From Caulobacterales bacterium (lineage in GTDB: Bacteria > Pseudomonadota > Alphaproteobacteria > Caulobacterales > Caulobacteraceae), in assembly GCA_947474395.1 (NCBI GenBank), contig CANJID010000037.1:1-42014 (forward strand): a DNA stretch of 42,014 nucleotides, written 5' to 3'. The notes under the pieces are model-generated. The model worked only from the letters and a program-made list of their open reading frames with translations. It was not told the origin of the DNA and made no database searches. Shown one piece after another: positions 16,394-25,265 of the stretch (position 1 is its first letter; each line of letters opens with the position of its first letter). A program made the position numbers and the translations under genes.

Positions 16394-17476
16394 ATGCAGG
16401 CCAATGGAAAGCCGTCGCCGCGCCGCGCCTTCGCCGTGGACGCCCGCGTCCAGGACGGCCTGTCGCTGCTGAAGACGGCCTGGTGGAGCGCCAACGCCGC
16501 CGCCGTCCGCGTCGTCAACCGGCCGCCCAAGCGCCAGGGCGACAACGCCAGGCCCCGCTTCACCTCCGACAATCCGCCCCCACCCAAGGGCTACCTGCAG
16601 AAGATTCTGCGCGAGGCCTTCGCCAAGGACGCCGCGGACGTCGCCGCCGGACTCTATCCAGTGTCCGAAGCCGGGCCGGCCGATCCCGTGGGCGCTGTCC
16701 GCCGGGCGCTCGACGTGATCGCAGACGCGCGCGAGGTGGAGGATCGCCGCCGCCGGGACGACGCCACCGAGGCTCGCAGCGAAGCCGAATCCGAAGCCTT
16801 CCCAGCCTATTACCGCCAGAACTTCCACTACCAGTCGGGCGGCTGGTTCACCGAGGACAGCGCCCGCCGCTACGAGGCTCAGGTGGAGGTCCTGTTCACC
16901 GGGGCGGCCGGACCCATGCGGCGCCGGGCTCTCTCGCTGCTGGCCCGGGCCTGGCGCGACCGCGACCAGCGTGGGCTGAAACTGGTGGACCTGGCCTGCG
17001 GCTCCGGCGCCTTCCTGAACGACCTGACCGCCGCCTTTCCCCGCGCCTTCGTGGCGGGCCTGGACCTTTCGCCCGCCTATCTGGCCGAGGCCCACAGGCG
17101 CAGCGGCCTTGCCACTATCCAGGCCGCCGCCGAGCGCCTGCCCTTCGCCGACGAGAGCCTGGACGGGCTGACCTGCATCTTCCTGTTCCACGAGCTGCCG
17201 CCCAGGATCCGCAAGGCCGTGGCCGCCGAGATGGCGCGGGTGCTGAAGCCCGGCGGGGTCCTAGCCTTCGCCGATTCGGTCCAGGCCGAGGATGAGCCGC
17301 ACCTGGCGCGCCTGCTGGAATACTTCCCCCTGCATTTCCACGAGCCCTACTACACGGGCTACCAGGCCACAGACCTCGTGGCCCTGTTCGGCGCGGCGGG
17401 GCTGGCGCTCAAGGACCGCGACCAGGCATTCCTCACCAAGGCCCTGCTGTTCGAGAAGCCCCCCCGTGGCGGCTGA
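16394..17476 (+). CDS. Class I SAM-dependent methyltransferase
   Basis: A 360-residue protein. The C-terminal half is a Rossmann-fold methyltransferase: motif I 'LVDLACGSGAFLNDL', the acidic residue after strand 2 in 'VAGLDLSPAYLAEA', 'AERLPFADESLDGLTCIFLFHE' in two blocks, and 'EMARVLKPGGVLAFADS'. This resembles UbiE/Methyltransf_11-type enzymes. The N-terminal 170 residues are family-specific and basic or charged, with 'YYRQNFHYQSGGWF' preceding the catalytic domain. The substrate is unknown. The ATG at 16394 has a ribosome site in the gap after repeat copy B. Its last 11 bp overlap the start of the FAD monooxygenase, so the two are translationally coupled. Confidence 0.87.
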   Translation: MQANGKPSPRRAFAVDARVQDGLSLLKTAWWSANAAAVRVVNRPPKRQGDNARPRFTSDNPPPPKGYLQKILREAFAKDAADVAAGLYPVSEAGPADPVGAVRRALDVIADAREVEDRRRRDDATEARSEAESEAFPAYYRQNFHYQSGGWFTEDSARRYEAQVEVLFTGAAGPMRRRALSLLARAWRDRDQRGLKLVDLACGSGAFLNDLTAAFPRAFVAGLDLSPAYLAEAHRRSGLATIQAAAERLPFADESLDGLTCIFLFHELPPRIRKAVAAEMARVLKPGGVLAFADSVQAEDEPHLARLLEYFPLHFHEPYYTGYQATDLVALFGAAGLALKDRDQAFLTKALLFEKPPRGG

Positions 17477-18704
17477 AGCCCGGACCGACTTCGTCATCGC
17501 GGGCGGGGGGATCGGCGGCCTGGCCTGCGCCCTGGCCCTCGCCCGCGCCGGGGTGACGGTGCGGGTGCTGGAGCGCACCGCCGAGTTCCGCGAGATCGGC
17601 GCCGGCATTCAGATGGCGCCCAACGCCTCCCGAGTCCTGGCGGGCCTCGGGGTGATGGAGGCGATCGAGGCCGTGGGCTACCGCCCGCCGCGCCTGCGCT
17701 TCATGCACGCGGTCACCGGCGAGACCCTGACCACCCTGGAGTTCGACGCCGTTTTCGTCGCCCGCTACGGCGGCCCCTGGATCACCCTGCACCGCAACGA
17801 CCTGCTCCAGATCATCCGCGACGCCTGCCTGGCGACGGGGCGCGTCGAGCTCGTCACCGGCAAGGAAGTCGTCGAGATCGACACCGACAGGGCCGTCGCC
17901 CGCTGCGCCGACGGCAGTTCCTACGATGGGGCAGGGGTCCTGGCCGCCGACGGCATCGGCTCCAAGCTCAGGGCCCTGTTCTGCGACGACGAGCCGGTAG
18001 CCTCGGGCTACATCGACTTCCGCTCGATCATGCCCTGGTCCAATGCGGTGGGGCAGGAGACCAGCGGCGACGTCATGGCCTGGGTCGGCCCCGGCATGCA
18101 CGCCATGCAGTACCCGGTCCGCCGGGGCGAGGTGTTCAATCAGCTCGCCGGCATCCTCAGCCGCCGCTTCCTCGCCGGGGAGGCGGAGTGGGGGAGCAAG
18201 GAGGAGTTCGCTGAGGCCATGCAGGGCGCCTGTCCGGCCCTGCGCTCGGCCCTGCCGGCGCTGCTGGCCAGCAACGCCCGCTTCGAGCTGAAGGAGCGCC
18301 CGCCCGCGCCCACCTGGGTGAAGGGCCGCGCCCTGATGGTCGGCGACGCCGCCCACCCGATCCTGCCCTTCGTGGGCCAGGGCGGCTGCCAGGCCCTGGA
18401 AGACGCCGCCGCCCTGGGCGCGGTGGTCGGCCACTATGTCCGCCGGGGCGATATCGCCGATCATGTGGAAGCGGCCTTCCACGCCTTCGAATCCCTCCGG
18501 CTACCGCGCACCCGGCGCATCCAGCGCGAGACCCGCGCCTTCGGCGAGGTCTGGCACGCCGAGGGGGCCTCCGCCCTCATCCGCGACGAGTTCCTGCGCA
18601 ACCTGGCGCCCGGCGACTTCCGCTACACCGACCGCCTCTACCAGCCCGGCTTCGAAGGCGAGCGGACCCCCGAAAGCTGGCGGGCCCAGATCGCGCGCGT
18701 CTAG
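17466..18704 (+). CDS. FAD-dependent monooxygenase (salicylate / 3-hydroxybenzoate hydroxylase type)
   Basis: A 412-residue flavoprotein aromatic hydroxylase. The dinucleotide-binding motif GGGIGG is at residues 13-18, followed by 'VRVLERTAEFREIGAGIQM'. The DG motif is in 'GVLAADGIGSKLR' (about 153-165), and the FAD-ribityl GD motif 'VGDAAHPILPFVGQGG' is at about 291. Such enzymes hydroxylate phenolic or salicylate-like substrates using NAD(P)H and O2; the exact substrate cannot be assigned. It starts at GTG 17466 and overlaps the preceding methyltransferase by 11 bp, so the pair forms an operon. There is no break in any motif. Confidence 0.9.
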   Translation: MAAEARTDFVIAGGGIGGLACALALARAGVTVRVLERTAEFREIGAGIQMAPNASRVLAGLGVMEAIEAVGYRPPRLRFMHAVTGETLTTLEFDAVFVARYGGPWITLHRNDLLQIIRDACLATGRVELVTGKEVVEIDTDRAVARCADGSSYDGAGVLAADGIGSKLRALFCDDEPVASGYIDFRSIMPWSNAVGQETSGDVMAWVGPGMHAMQYPVRRGEVFNQLAGILSRRFLAGEAEWGSKEEFAEAMQGACPALRSALPALLASNARFELKERPPAPTWVKGRALMVGDAAHPILPFVGQGGCQALEDAAALGAVVGHYVRRGDIADHVEAAFHAFESLRLPRTRRIQRETRAFGEVWHAEGASALIRDEFLRNLAPGDFRYTDRLYQPGFEGERTPESWRAQIARV

Positions 18705-18788
18705 CGCCGCACCTCGACCTTGAAGGGCGAGGCTTCCGGAGCAATGCTAAGGAGCATGGCGCCCGCAGAGGCCCGCTAGGAACCGCTC

Positions 18789-19649
18789 ATGACCGAACGC
18801 CTTCGTCTTTCCGTACTGATGGGCGCCGCGGTCCTCGCAACCGCCGCCCTGTCCCCGGCCGCCGCCCAGGCGCCGGCCGCGCCCCTGCCGGCCCCCTACA
18901 AGTCCGACGCCCCCGGCAACAGCTGGGACTCCATCGCCAAGCTGCCCGACTGGGGCGGGGTGTGGATGCCCGGCGGCGGTGGGGGCCGCGCCCGGCCCGA
19001 GGAGGCGGTCCTGACCCCGCCCTACGCGGCCAAGCTGGCGGCCTTCAAGGCGGCCCAGGCCAAGGGCGAGAACACCCAGACGCAGGCGGCCAACTGCGTC
19101 CAGGTCTCGCCCCCGGGCAGCATGCGCCTGCCCTATCCGATCGAGTTCCTGTTCACCCCCGGCAAGGTGACGGTGGCGATCGAGACCGACCACATGATGC
19201 GTCGCTTATTCCTCGACGGGCGGCCCCTGCCGGAAGACCCGGACCTCACCTTCCAGGGTTACAGCGTGGCCCACTGGGAGGGCGACACCCTGGTCGCCAC
19301 CACCATCGGCTTGGTGAAGGACGCGACCATCGCCCAGGGGATCGGCCACTCCGACAAGCTGAAGATCGAGGAACGCATTCGCCTGGCCGGGCCGGAAAAC
19401 CTGCAGATCCAGACCGTCATCACCGATCCGGAAGTGCTGGCCAAGCCGTGGACCCAGACCACCAACTACGTCCGGCACCGGGAGTGGGACATCAAGGAAT
19501 ACGAGTGCCACGAGAACAATCACGACGGCGCCGACGAGTTCGGCCGCCCGTTCATGAAGCTCGACGAGCCGCCCGCCAAGCCGGCGGCGAAGGCCAGGCC
19601 CGCGCCGAAGGCCAAGGCCAGCAGCACCAGCAAATCCAAGGGTAAGTGA
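18789..19649 (+). CDS. Exported 'LPDWxGVW' family protein (paralogue 1)
   Basis: A 286-residue exported protein of an uncharacterised family represented five times in this window. A signal peptide (1-27, ending AAAQA) precedes the LPDWGGVW box at residues 52-59. Further family blocks are 'PYPIEFLFTPGKVTVAIE', 'RRLFLDGRPLPEDPDLTF', 'AHWEGDTLVATTIGL' and the final 'EYECHENNHDG'. It has the two Cys found in all paralogues (in 'ANCVQ' and 'YECHEN'), probably a periplasmic disulfide. The last 25 residues are a Lys/Ala/Pro-rich basic tail absent from the others. A DUF6152 gene begins 1 nt after its stop, so the two are coupled. Function unknown. Confidence 0.85.
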   Translation: MTERLRLSVLMGAAVLATAALSPAAAQAPAAPLPAPYKSDAPGNSWDSIAKLPDWGGVWMPGGGGGRARPEEAVLTPPYAAKLAAFKAAQAKGENTQTQAANCVQVSPPGSMRLPYPIEFLFTPGKVTVAIETDHMMRRLFLDGRPLPEDPDLTFQGYSVAHWEGDTLVATTIGLVKDATIAQGIGHSDKLKIEERIRLAGPENLQIQTVITDPEVLAKPWTQTTNYVRHREWDIKEYECHENNHDGADEFGRPFMKLDEPPAKPAAKARPAPKAKASSTSKSKGK

Positions 19650-19650
19650 C

Positions 19651-20073
19651 ATGAAAACGAACGCCTTGAGGACGATCGCCTTCGCCGCCGCGGCCGCGGT
19701 GCTCGCCGCCGCCGGATCCGCCGCCGCTCACCACTCGACCGCCATGTTCAAATGGGGCGAGGAATCGACCCTCACCGGCACGGTCGAGCAGTTCGAGTGG
19801 ACAAACCCCCATGTCTGGACGTGGTTCCAGGTGCCCAACGGCAAAGGCGGCATGGACCGCTACGGGCTGGAGGGGATGAGCCCCAACTACCTGGGCCGCT
19901 CCGGCTGGGACAAGCACAGCCTCAAGCCCGGCGACAAGATCAAGGTGGGCTACTATCCCCTCAAGGACGGCCGCAAGGGCGGGTTCATGGTCAGCGCGAC
20001 CATGCCCGACGGTAAGACCATCCGTCAGCTTCCGAGCCGCGCCCCGGCCTCGGCGGTCGAGGCGCCGCGTTAG
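19651..20073 (+). CDS. DUF6152 family exported protein (copy 1), predicted N-terminal His
   Basis: A 140-residue small exported protein of DUF6152. The signal peptide ends in SAAA, and the mature chain is predicted to begin HHSTAMF. The family pattern follows: 'LTGTVEQFEWTNPHVWTWFQV', 'WDKHSLKPGDKIKVGYYPL' and 'KDGRKGGFMVSATMPDG', a short all-beta domain. The starting His-His and the His of TNPH are shared by all three copies in the window. It is coupled to the DWxGVW gene just upstream. Its stop lies 3 nt from the stop of the convergent sulfatase gene, with no room for a terminator between them. Function unknown. Confidence 0.85.
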   Translation: MKTNALRTIAFAAAAAVLAAAGSAAAHHSTAMFKWGEESTLTGTVEQFEWTNPHVWTWFQVPNGKGGMDRYGLEGMSPNYLGRSGWDKHSLKPGDKIKVGYYPLKDGRKGGFMVSATMPDGKTIRQLPSRAPASAVEAPR

Positions 20074-20076
20074 CGC

Positions 20077-21738
20077 CTAGTCCGCCCCTCCGCGCGGGGG
20101 GCGGGCGTTCGCGGGCGGCGGCGCCGGGACCCGGTTCCTGTAGATGCTGGCGTCGTCGACCCCGACCTCCCGCGCGATCATGGCGTTCAGCTTGGTGTTC
20201 AGCGCCAGCAGGGTGTCGCGCCTGGCCGGATCGTTGGCCAGGTTCACCACCTCGTCCGGGTCGGCCTGCGTGTCGTAGAGCTCGAGGTCGTTCCTGGACG
20301 ACAGCGAGGCCCAGTCCGTGGGCGTGTTGTGCCCGTCCACCCCGAAATAGCGGGCGAACTTGTAGCGGCCGTCGAAGATGCCGCGATACAGGTCCCGCGT
20401 CCCCGCTTCGGTCACGCCGCCTCGGGCCCGGCCCGCCGGCGTGGCGGCGCTTGGGGTCATGTAGTTGAAGAGGATGCCGGCCTCGTCGCGCCGGGAGCGG
20501 GCCCGGGCGTCGCCCACGTCGCGGCTGAGGTCCACGCCCTTCAGGTAGGGGTAGCGCGCCGCCCGGTCCGCCTCGCTCATGCCCGCCCACGACAGGAAGG
20601 TGGGGGTCAGGTCGACCGCCGAGGCGAGGGCCTTGGTGGTTCCGCCGCGGGGAACGTCAGGGTGGCGGACGACCAGGGGAACGCGCAGGCATTCCTTGTA
20701 CATATAGGCGCCCTTGCCTTTCAGCCCGTGCGCCCCGCCCATCTCGCCGTGGTCGGCGGAGAAGACGACGATGGTGTCCTGGGCCAGGCCGAGTTGGTCG
20801 AGCGCTTTCAGGACCATGCCCACGTGCCGGTCCACGTCGCGGATGCAGTTGAAGTAGTAGTTCTGGAAGTCCTTCCACTTCGCCAGGGTGTCTTCCCGGC
20901 GGGACCGCCTCTGCACGGCCGGCTTGGTCGACAGATCGTCGGAGAAGCTGCGGGGCATCGGGAAGTTCCAGTCCCTGTCGTAGACCAGCTCTCCGGGCGG
21001 CGGCTTCGTCGGGCCGACGGGATTCACGAGCGGCGTCCCGTCGTCGCTCGTGTCGAGGTACATGATGTCGTGGGGATTGATGAAGTTGATGGCGAAGAAC
21101 CAGGGCTTGCCGCCGGTCCTGCCCTTGGCGAACGATCGCAGGAGATCGACCGCGTCGGCCGCGATCACCCCGTCGTGGCCGTAGCCTTCCCAGGTCAGCC
21201 CCGAGACCTCGCCGTCGAAGTTGTAGTCGGAGAAGCCGAAGCTATCGAGGGCGTTGGCGGCGTAAGGATAGCCCGGAATGTTCTGGTTGATGACGCTGAG
21301 GTGCCACTTGCCCTTATAGGCGGTGTAGTAGCCCTGCTCGCGCAGCATGGTCCCCAGGGTCGGGAACCTGGGCGGCAGCTCGATGACCGCCCGCCCGTCG
21401 TAGATGTCCCGCGTGTATTCCCCCGGGGGGTTCGTATAGACGCCGGTCTTCTGCACGTGCTGGCCGGTGTAGATCACCGAGCGCGAGGGCCCGCAGGGCG
21501 CCTGGTTCACGTGGTAGTTCTCGAAGTTCCACGCGCCGCGGCGGAAGCCGTAGATATTGGGCAGGGGCAGGGCCGCCGGCACATCCGCCAGCGAGCGCAG
21601 CTGGTCGACGGTTATGAAAAGGATGTTCTTGCGCCCGTCGCGCCGCGCCGCCGTGGCGGCGGCGGGCAGCAGGGCGGAGGCGGCGGAGGCCGCTCCCAGC
21701 TTCAGCACCTCGTGACGGGTGACGCCTTTCCTGGCCAT
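20077..21738 (-). CDS. Sulfatase (formylglycine-dependent, alkaline phosphatase superfamily)
   Basis: A 553-residue sulfatase. The active-site signature C82-G-P-S-R86 (in 'APCGPSRSVIYTG') is where Cys is converted to formylglycine by an activating enzyme not seen here. Metal and sulfate-binding blocks are 'NILFITVDQLRS', 'YTAYKGKWHLS' and 'VVFSADHGEMGGAHGL'. The N-terminus (TRHEVLKLGAASAASALLPAAATA) resembles a Tat signal read in two halves, but the twin arginine is Arg-His. It lies 17 nt downstream of the TonB-dependent receptor gene in the same direction, so uptake and desulfation of one substrate is likely. Sulfatase specificity cannot be predicted from the motifs. Confidence 0.9.
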   Translation of the reverse strand: MARKGVTRHEVLKLGAASAASALLPAAATAARRDGRKNILFITVDQLRSLADVPAALPLPNIYGFRRGAWNFENYHVNQAPCGPSRSVIYTGQHVQKTGVYTNPPGEYTRDIYDGRAVIELPPRFPTLGTMLREQGYYTAYKGKWHLSVINQNIPGYPYAANALDSFGFSDYNFDGEVSGLTWEGYGHDGVIAADAVDLLRSFAKGRTGGKPWFFAINFINPHDIMYLDTSDDGTPLVNPVGPTKPPPGELVYDRDWNFPMPRSFSDDLSTKPAVQRRSRREDTLAKWKDFQNYYFNCIRDVDRHVGMVLKALDQLGLAQDTIVVFSADHGEMGGAHGLKGKGAYMYKECLRVPLVVRHPDVPRGGTTKALASAVDLTPTFLSWAGMSEADRAARYPYLKGVDLSRDVGDARARSRRDEAGILFNYMTPSAATPAGRARGGVTEAGTRDLYRGIFDGRYKFARYFGVDGHNTPTDWASLSSRNDLELYDTQADPDEVVNLANDPARRDTLLALNTKLNAMIAREVGVDDASIYRNRVPAPPPANARPPRGGAD

Positions 21739-21755
21739 CGACTGACTCCTCGCCC

Positions 21756-24700
21756 CTAGAAGGAAAACCTGAGACCGCCGCGGTAATAGCGCCCGATCTT
21801 GTCGTAGAGCCCGGACAAGGCCGTCGATGGGAAGGGCGGGTCAGCATTGGTGACGTTGTTGATCGTCAGGTATGCTTGCAACCGCCTGGATCCGCTGTCG
21901 ATAATATTGAACGAGCCGGACAGGTTCAGGTAAACACGGCCCTTTACATTGTTGTCGCCGATGGAAATCGGGGAGGCGGCGTTGTAGTCCGACTCATCCG
22001 GCCCGACCAAGGTGTTGTCGATGTGGCCGCCGCCGACGTAGCGGGTCTGGGCCGTGACGGACCAGCGGGGCGCGGCGTAGGTCAGGCTGCCGTTGAGCTG
22101 CCAGTGGGGGTCGCTGGTCCCGCCCGCGCCGACCTGGCCCGCGTGATCGACGACGCTGCCCTTGGTCTGGATGACGCCGGCGGCGTTGGAGGCGCGAAGG
22201 CTGCCCAGGCCGTCGTCCGTGGTGAGATGCTGGACGTAGGTTCCGAACATGCGCGCCGTCAGGTTCCCCGCCCAGAACGGTCTGCGGTAGCTCAGGTTGA
22301 AGTCGATACCCGAACTCATGAGCGAGGCGAGGTTTATCCGCTGCACCGCGAGGAAATTGACCACAGTTCCGGTGCGATTGTAGAAGCTGCAGTAGTACCC
22401 TGTCCCGGCGGGTGAGGCGGCGAGCTCTGCCGTGCATCCGTTTACGATCGTGGTCGTGCTCAGGGCCGAAATCGCCCCATTCACCTTGATCTTGTAATAG
22501 TCGAGCGAGAAGTTCAGGCCCGGGATCAGTCTCGGCCCAAGCACGAAGCCTGCCGTCTTGGTGTCAGCCTTCTCGGGCTGAAGCGTCGGGCTGGGCAGGT
22601 TGTAGATGGTGGTGCCCTGGCTGACCCCCGTGAAGGGGTTGATCAGCGGACTGTTGGACTGGGAGTTCTGGAACAGCTCGGAGCCGTTGGGGGCGCGGAT
22701 GTCCCGGGACAGGGTGCCGCGGAAGGTAAGTCCCTCGATCGGCTGCCAGGTGGCGCCGGCCTTCCAGGTGGGGATGCCGCCGCTGATGCTGTAGTCGGTG
22801 TAGCGGACCGCGCCGTTGAAATCGAGCGAGCGGGCGAAGGGCATATCCTTGGCGAGGGGGATGAGGATTTCGCCGTAGACCTCCTTCACCGACATCTTGC
22901 CCTCGTAGGGCTGCGGATTGGAGAAGTTGAACGCCCGCGCCTTTGACAGGTCGTCGACGACCTGGAGGTCGCTCTGCTTGCGGTACTCGCCGCCCGCCGC
23001 GACGGTCACGGGACCCGCCCAGGTCTTGAAGAGCTCGCCGCTGATCTCGCCCGCGAACGTGTCCAGCTTGGTGGTGATCTGCTGGAGCACCGTGCCGCTG
23101 ACCCAGGCCTTCGAAGCTTCGCTCGGCGCGAAATCGCCAAACAGGTTCATCGGCACGCAGCCCGCCGCGGCGGTCGCGTTGAAGGTCGCGCTGCCGGGAA
23201 CGAGCGCCCGGCATGCGGGGACGTAGCCAGCCGGGACGCCGGCCGCCAGGGTCGGCAGAATGACGTTGGTGGTCGGGTTATAATAGACCGCGTCCTGGGC
23301 GAACTTGTAACGGTCCTCGATGCGGATCGGCCCGACCTTGGAGTCGAAGGCGTTGCGCCCGTGGGCGTAGGAGAGGCTCCACTTCCAGTTGTCGAACAGC
23401 TTGCCGTTGAAACCGGCGGTGAACTGGGCGGTCGTGTTGTAGCTCTTCGGCTGCGACTGGTTCCAGTCGCTGTTGCTGCGCGCGATCGAGACGGACTTCA
23501 CGTTGTTCGCGTCCATGGCGGTCGCGAGCCCGGTGGGCAGAAAGGCGTTGTCCCGCCGGATGATGATCCCCGTCGTGTTCTGGTCGCGTGTGCGCGCCGC
23601 CGAATATTGCGCGCCTGAGCGCGCATAGATTCCGTCGACAAAGAACGAGATGGAATTGGTGAGGTCGTAGTCGACGTGCATGGCCGTCGAGTAGCGATTG
23701 ACCGGCAGGGCGATCTGAAGGATCGGCCGGGTCAGCTCGCCATCGGACGTGAAGTTGTAGCTGTTGCCCGTGTTGAGAGTGTCGTTGCCGTAGCTGAACG
23801 GATAGACCGAACCGTCCGGCCGGAAGCCGATGCCGCGCAGGGGCGAGGTCGCCGTAAGCGCCGTCGGATTGCAGGTCACGGTGGCGCAGGAGCCGTTGAC
23901 CACGCCGCCCCGCGGCGAGTTCACCTGCTGGACGCCGTAGGCATAGATCACGCTCGGCGTGCCCGCCGGCCGGTTGGCCGGATAGGGATAGCGTTCGTCG
24001 TTCAGCCGACCCCAGTCCCGGTCCAGATAGGACTTGATGCCGTCCGACTTCAGATACTCGCCGCCGATGACGATGTGGCCGCGGCCCTCGTTGAACTGGC
24101 CGCCGGCGGCGAGGCCGAAGCGACGTTCCAGATTGTCGCCATAGTTCGAAATGCCCGTCGAAACCTCGCCCTTGATGCCCTCCAGCCGCTTGGAGAGGAT
24201 GACGTTGGCGACGCCGGCGACCGCGTCGGAGCCGTAGACGGCCGAGACGCCCCCGGTTACCACCTCGACCCTGTCGACCATGACGGTGGGAATCAGATTG
24301 AGGTCCACCTGACCCGTCGTGGACGAAGGCACCACACGGCGTCCCTCGATCAGCGTCAGGGTCCGGATGCTGCCGAGCGCGCGCAGGTCGGCGAAGACCT
24401 GCGAGGACTGGCCGGTCGAGGCGTTGGTGGCCACCTGGTTGTTGGTGCTGGGCCGGAACGACGGCAGTTCGTTCAGGAAATCGCCGACGTTGGTCGCGCC
24501 GCGCTGCTGAAGCAGCTCCGTCGAGAGAACCTGAGTCGGGGTGGGCATGCCGAAGCCCTGCCCGACACGCGAACCGGTTACGACGACCTCCTCTACCGGC
24601 AGCGAAGGGCCGTTAGGGTTGGGATCCACCGCCAATCTCGCCACTGGGCTCCCCGACGCCGGCGGGCTCACCGACGCCGGGCTTGCCTGGGGGACTGTCG

Positions 24701-25022
24701 CCACATCGATCAGGAAGGCCCCGCTCGGCGTCGTGCGGATTTTCAGGTCGGTCTCGCCGAGGAGCAGGGTCAGGGCCTGCTCCGGCGTGTAGTCGCCCTC
24801 CAGGGAGTGGCTTTTGCGCCCCGCCACCACCCCGGGCGAATAGACGAGCTGCTGCTTGCTCTGCATGGCGAACTGGCTGAGCGCGCTGGTCAGGTTCTGC
24901 GCCGGGATCGAGATCCGCTGCTTCGCCGTCTCGGCCCATGCGGGCCCCGCCGCCGCCAGGGCGAGCACGGCCGCCCCCATGAGCATAGTCGCGCGCAGGC
25001 TGCGCCCCCCGTCCCGATCCAT
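21756..25022 (-). CDS. TonB-dependent receptor with N-terminal STN signalling domain
   Basis: A 1088-residue outer-membrane transducer-type receptor. A signal peptide (about 1-30) is followed by an STN domain (about 35-105: 'ISIPAQNLTSALSQFAMQS', 'SLEGDYTPEQALTLLLGETD'), a TonB-box-like 'VEEVVVTGSRV' (about 143-153), a plug ('TLIEGRRVVPSS', 'VEVVTGGVSAVYGSDAVAGV') and a 22-strand-type barrel ending in 'GGLRFSF' with terminal Phe. STN domains pass a ligand signal to FecR-type anti-sigma factors, and such a pair is divergently encoded from 25266. The substrate is unknown; co-transcription with a sulfatase suggests a sulfated organic compound rather than only a siderophore. The start has GGGAGAGGAA upstream. 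Confidence 0.93.
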   Translation of the reverse strand: MDRDGGRSLRATMLMGAAVLALAAAGPAWAETAKQRISIPAQNLTSALSQFAMQSKQQLVYSPGVVAGRKSHSLEGDYTPEQALTLLLGETDLKIRTTPSGAFLIDVATVPQASPASVSPPASGSPVARLAVDPNPNGPSLPVEEVVVTGSRVGQGFGMPTPTQVLSTELLQQRGATNVGDFLNELPSFRPSTNNQVATNASTGQSSQVFADLRALGSIRTLTLIEGRRVVPSSTTGQVDLNLIPTVMVDRVEVVTGGVSAVYGSDAVAGVANVILSKRLEGIKGEVSTGISNYGDNLERRFGLAAGGQFNEGRGHIVIGGEYLKSDGIKSYLDRDWGRLNDERYPYPANRPAGTPSVIYAYGVQQVNSPRGGVVNGSCATVTCNPTALTATSPLRGIGFRPDGSVYPFSYGNDTLNTGNSYNFTSDGELTRPILQIALPVNRYSTAMHVDYDLTNSISFFVDGIYARSGAQYSAARTRDQNTTGIIIRRDNAFLPTGLATAMDANNVKSVSIARSNSDWNQSQPKSYNTTAQFTAGFNGKLFDNWKWSLSYAHGRNAFDSKVGPIRIEDRYKFAQDAVYYNPTTNVILPTLAAGVPAGYVPACRALVPGSATFNATAAAGCVPMNLFGDFAPSEASKAWVSGTVLQQITTKLDTFAGEISGELFKTWAGPVTVAAGGEYRKQSDLQVVDDLSKARAFNFSNPQPYEGKMSVKEVYGEILIPLAKDMPFARSLDFNGAVRYTDYSISGGIPTWKAGATWQPIEGLTFRGTLSRDIRAPNGSELFQNSQSNSPLINPFTGVSQGTTIYNLPSPTLQPEKADTKTAGFVLGPRLIPGLNFSLDYYKIKVNGAISALSTTTIVNGCTAELAASPAGTGYYCSFYNRTGTVVNFLAVQRINLASLMSSGIDFNLSYRRPFWAGNLTARMFGTYVQHLTTDDGLGSLRASNAAGVIQTKGSVVDHAGQVGAGGTSDPHWQLNGSLTYAAPRWSVTAQTRYVGGGHIDNTLVGPDESDYNAASPISIGDNNVKGRVYLNLSGSFNIIDSGSRRLQAYLTINNVTNADPPFPSTALSGLYDKIGRYYRGGLRFSF

Positions 25023-25265
25023 GGTTCCTCTCCCGACGCGCGGCCCGCTTGTGTTCGCGGGCTCCCCTGTCCCTAAGGACGCAGGTGGGCCGAAATAACG
25101 AATCCGGATTCATAAACTTTTTCGGGGCCCCGCCGAGTCCGCCGGGCGATCCATCGGATACTAGGACGCACGGGATCGCGAAATCCGCACACTTTTGAAG
25201 TGCTTGATTTACATATTTTTTTCGCCGAGTTTGGCGCGGGCGAGGTCGGCCGGGGGAGGGAGTCG
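25023..25265. promoter_or_regulatory. Divergent promoter region with a 12-bp palindrome
   Basis: This 243-bp gap between the receptor and sigma-factor genes is AT-richer than its surroundings ('cataaacttttt', 'tgatttacatattttttt'). It holds the perfect palindrome GAATCCGGATTC at 25100-25111. It must contain the promoters of both divergent transcripts. An ECF-type promoter for the receptor is expected, but no -35/-10 pair could be assigned with confidence. Confidence 0.55.
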
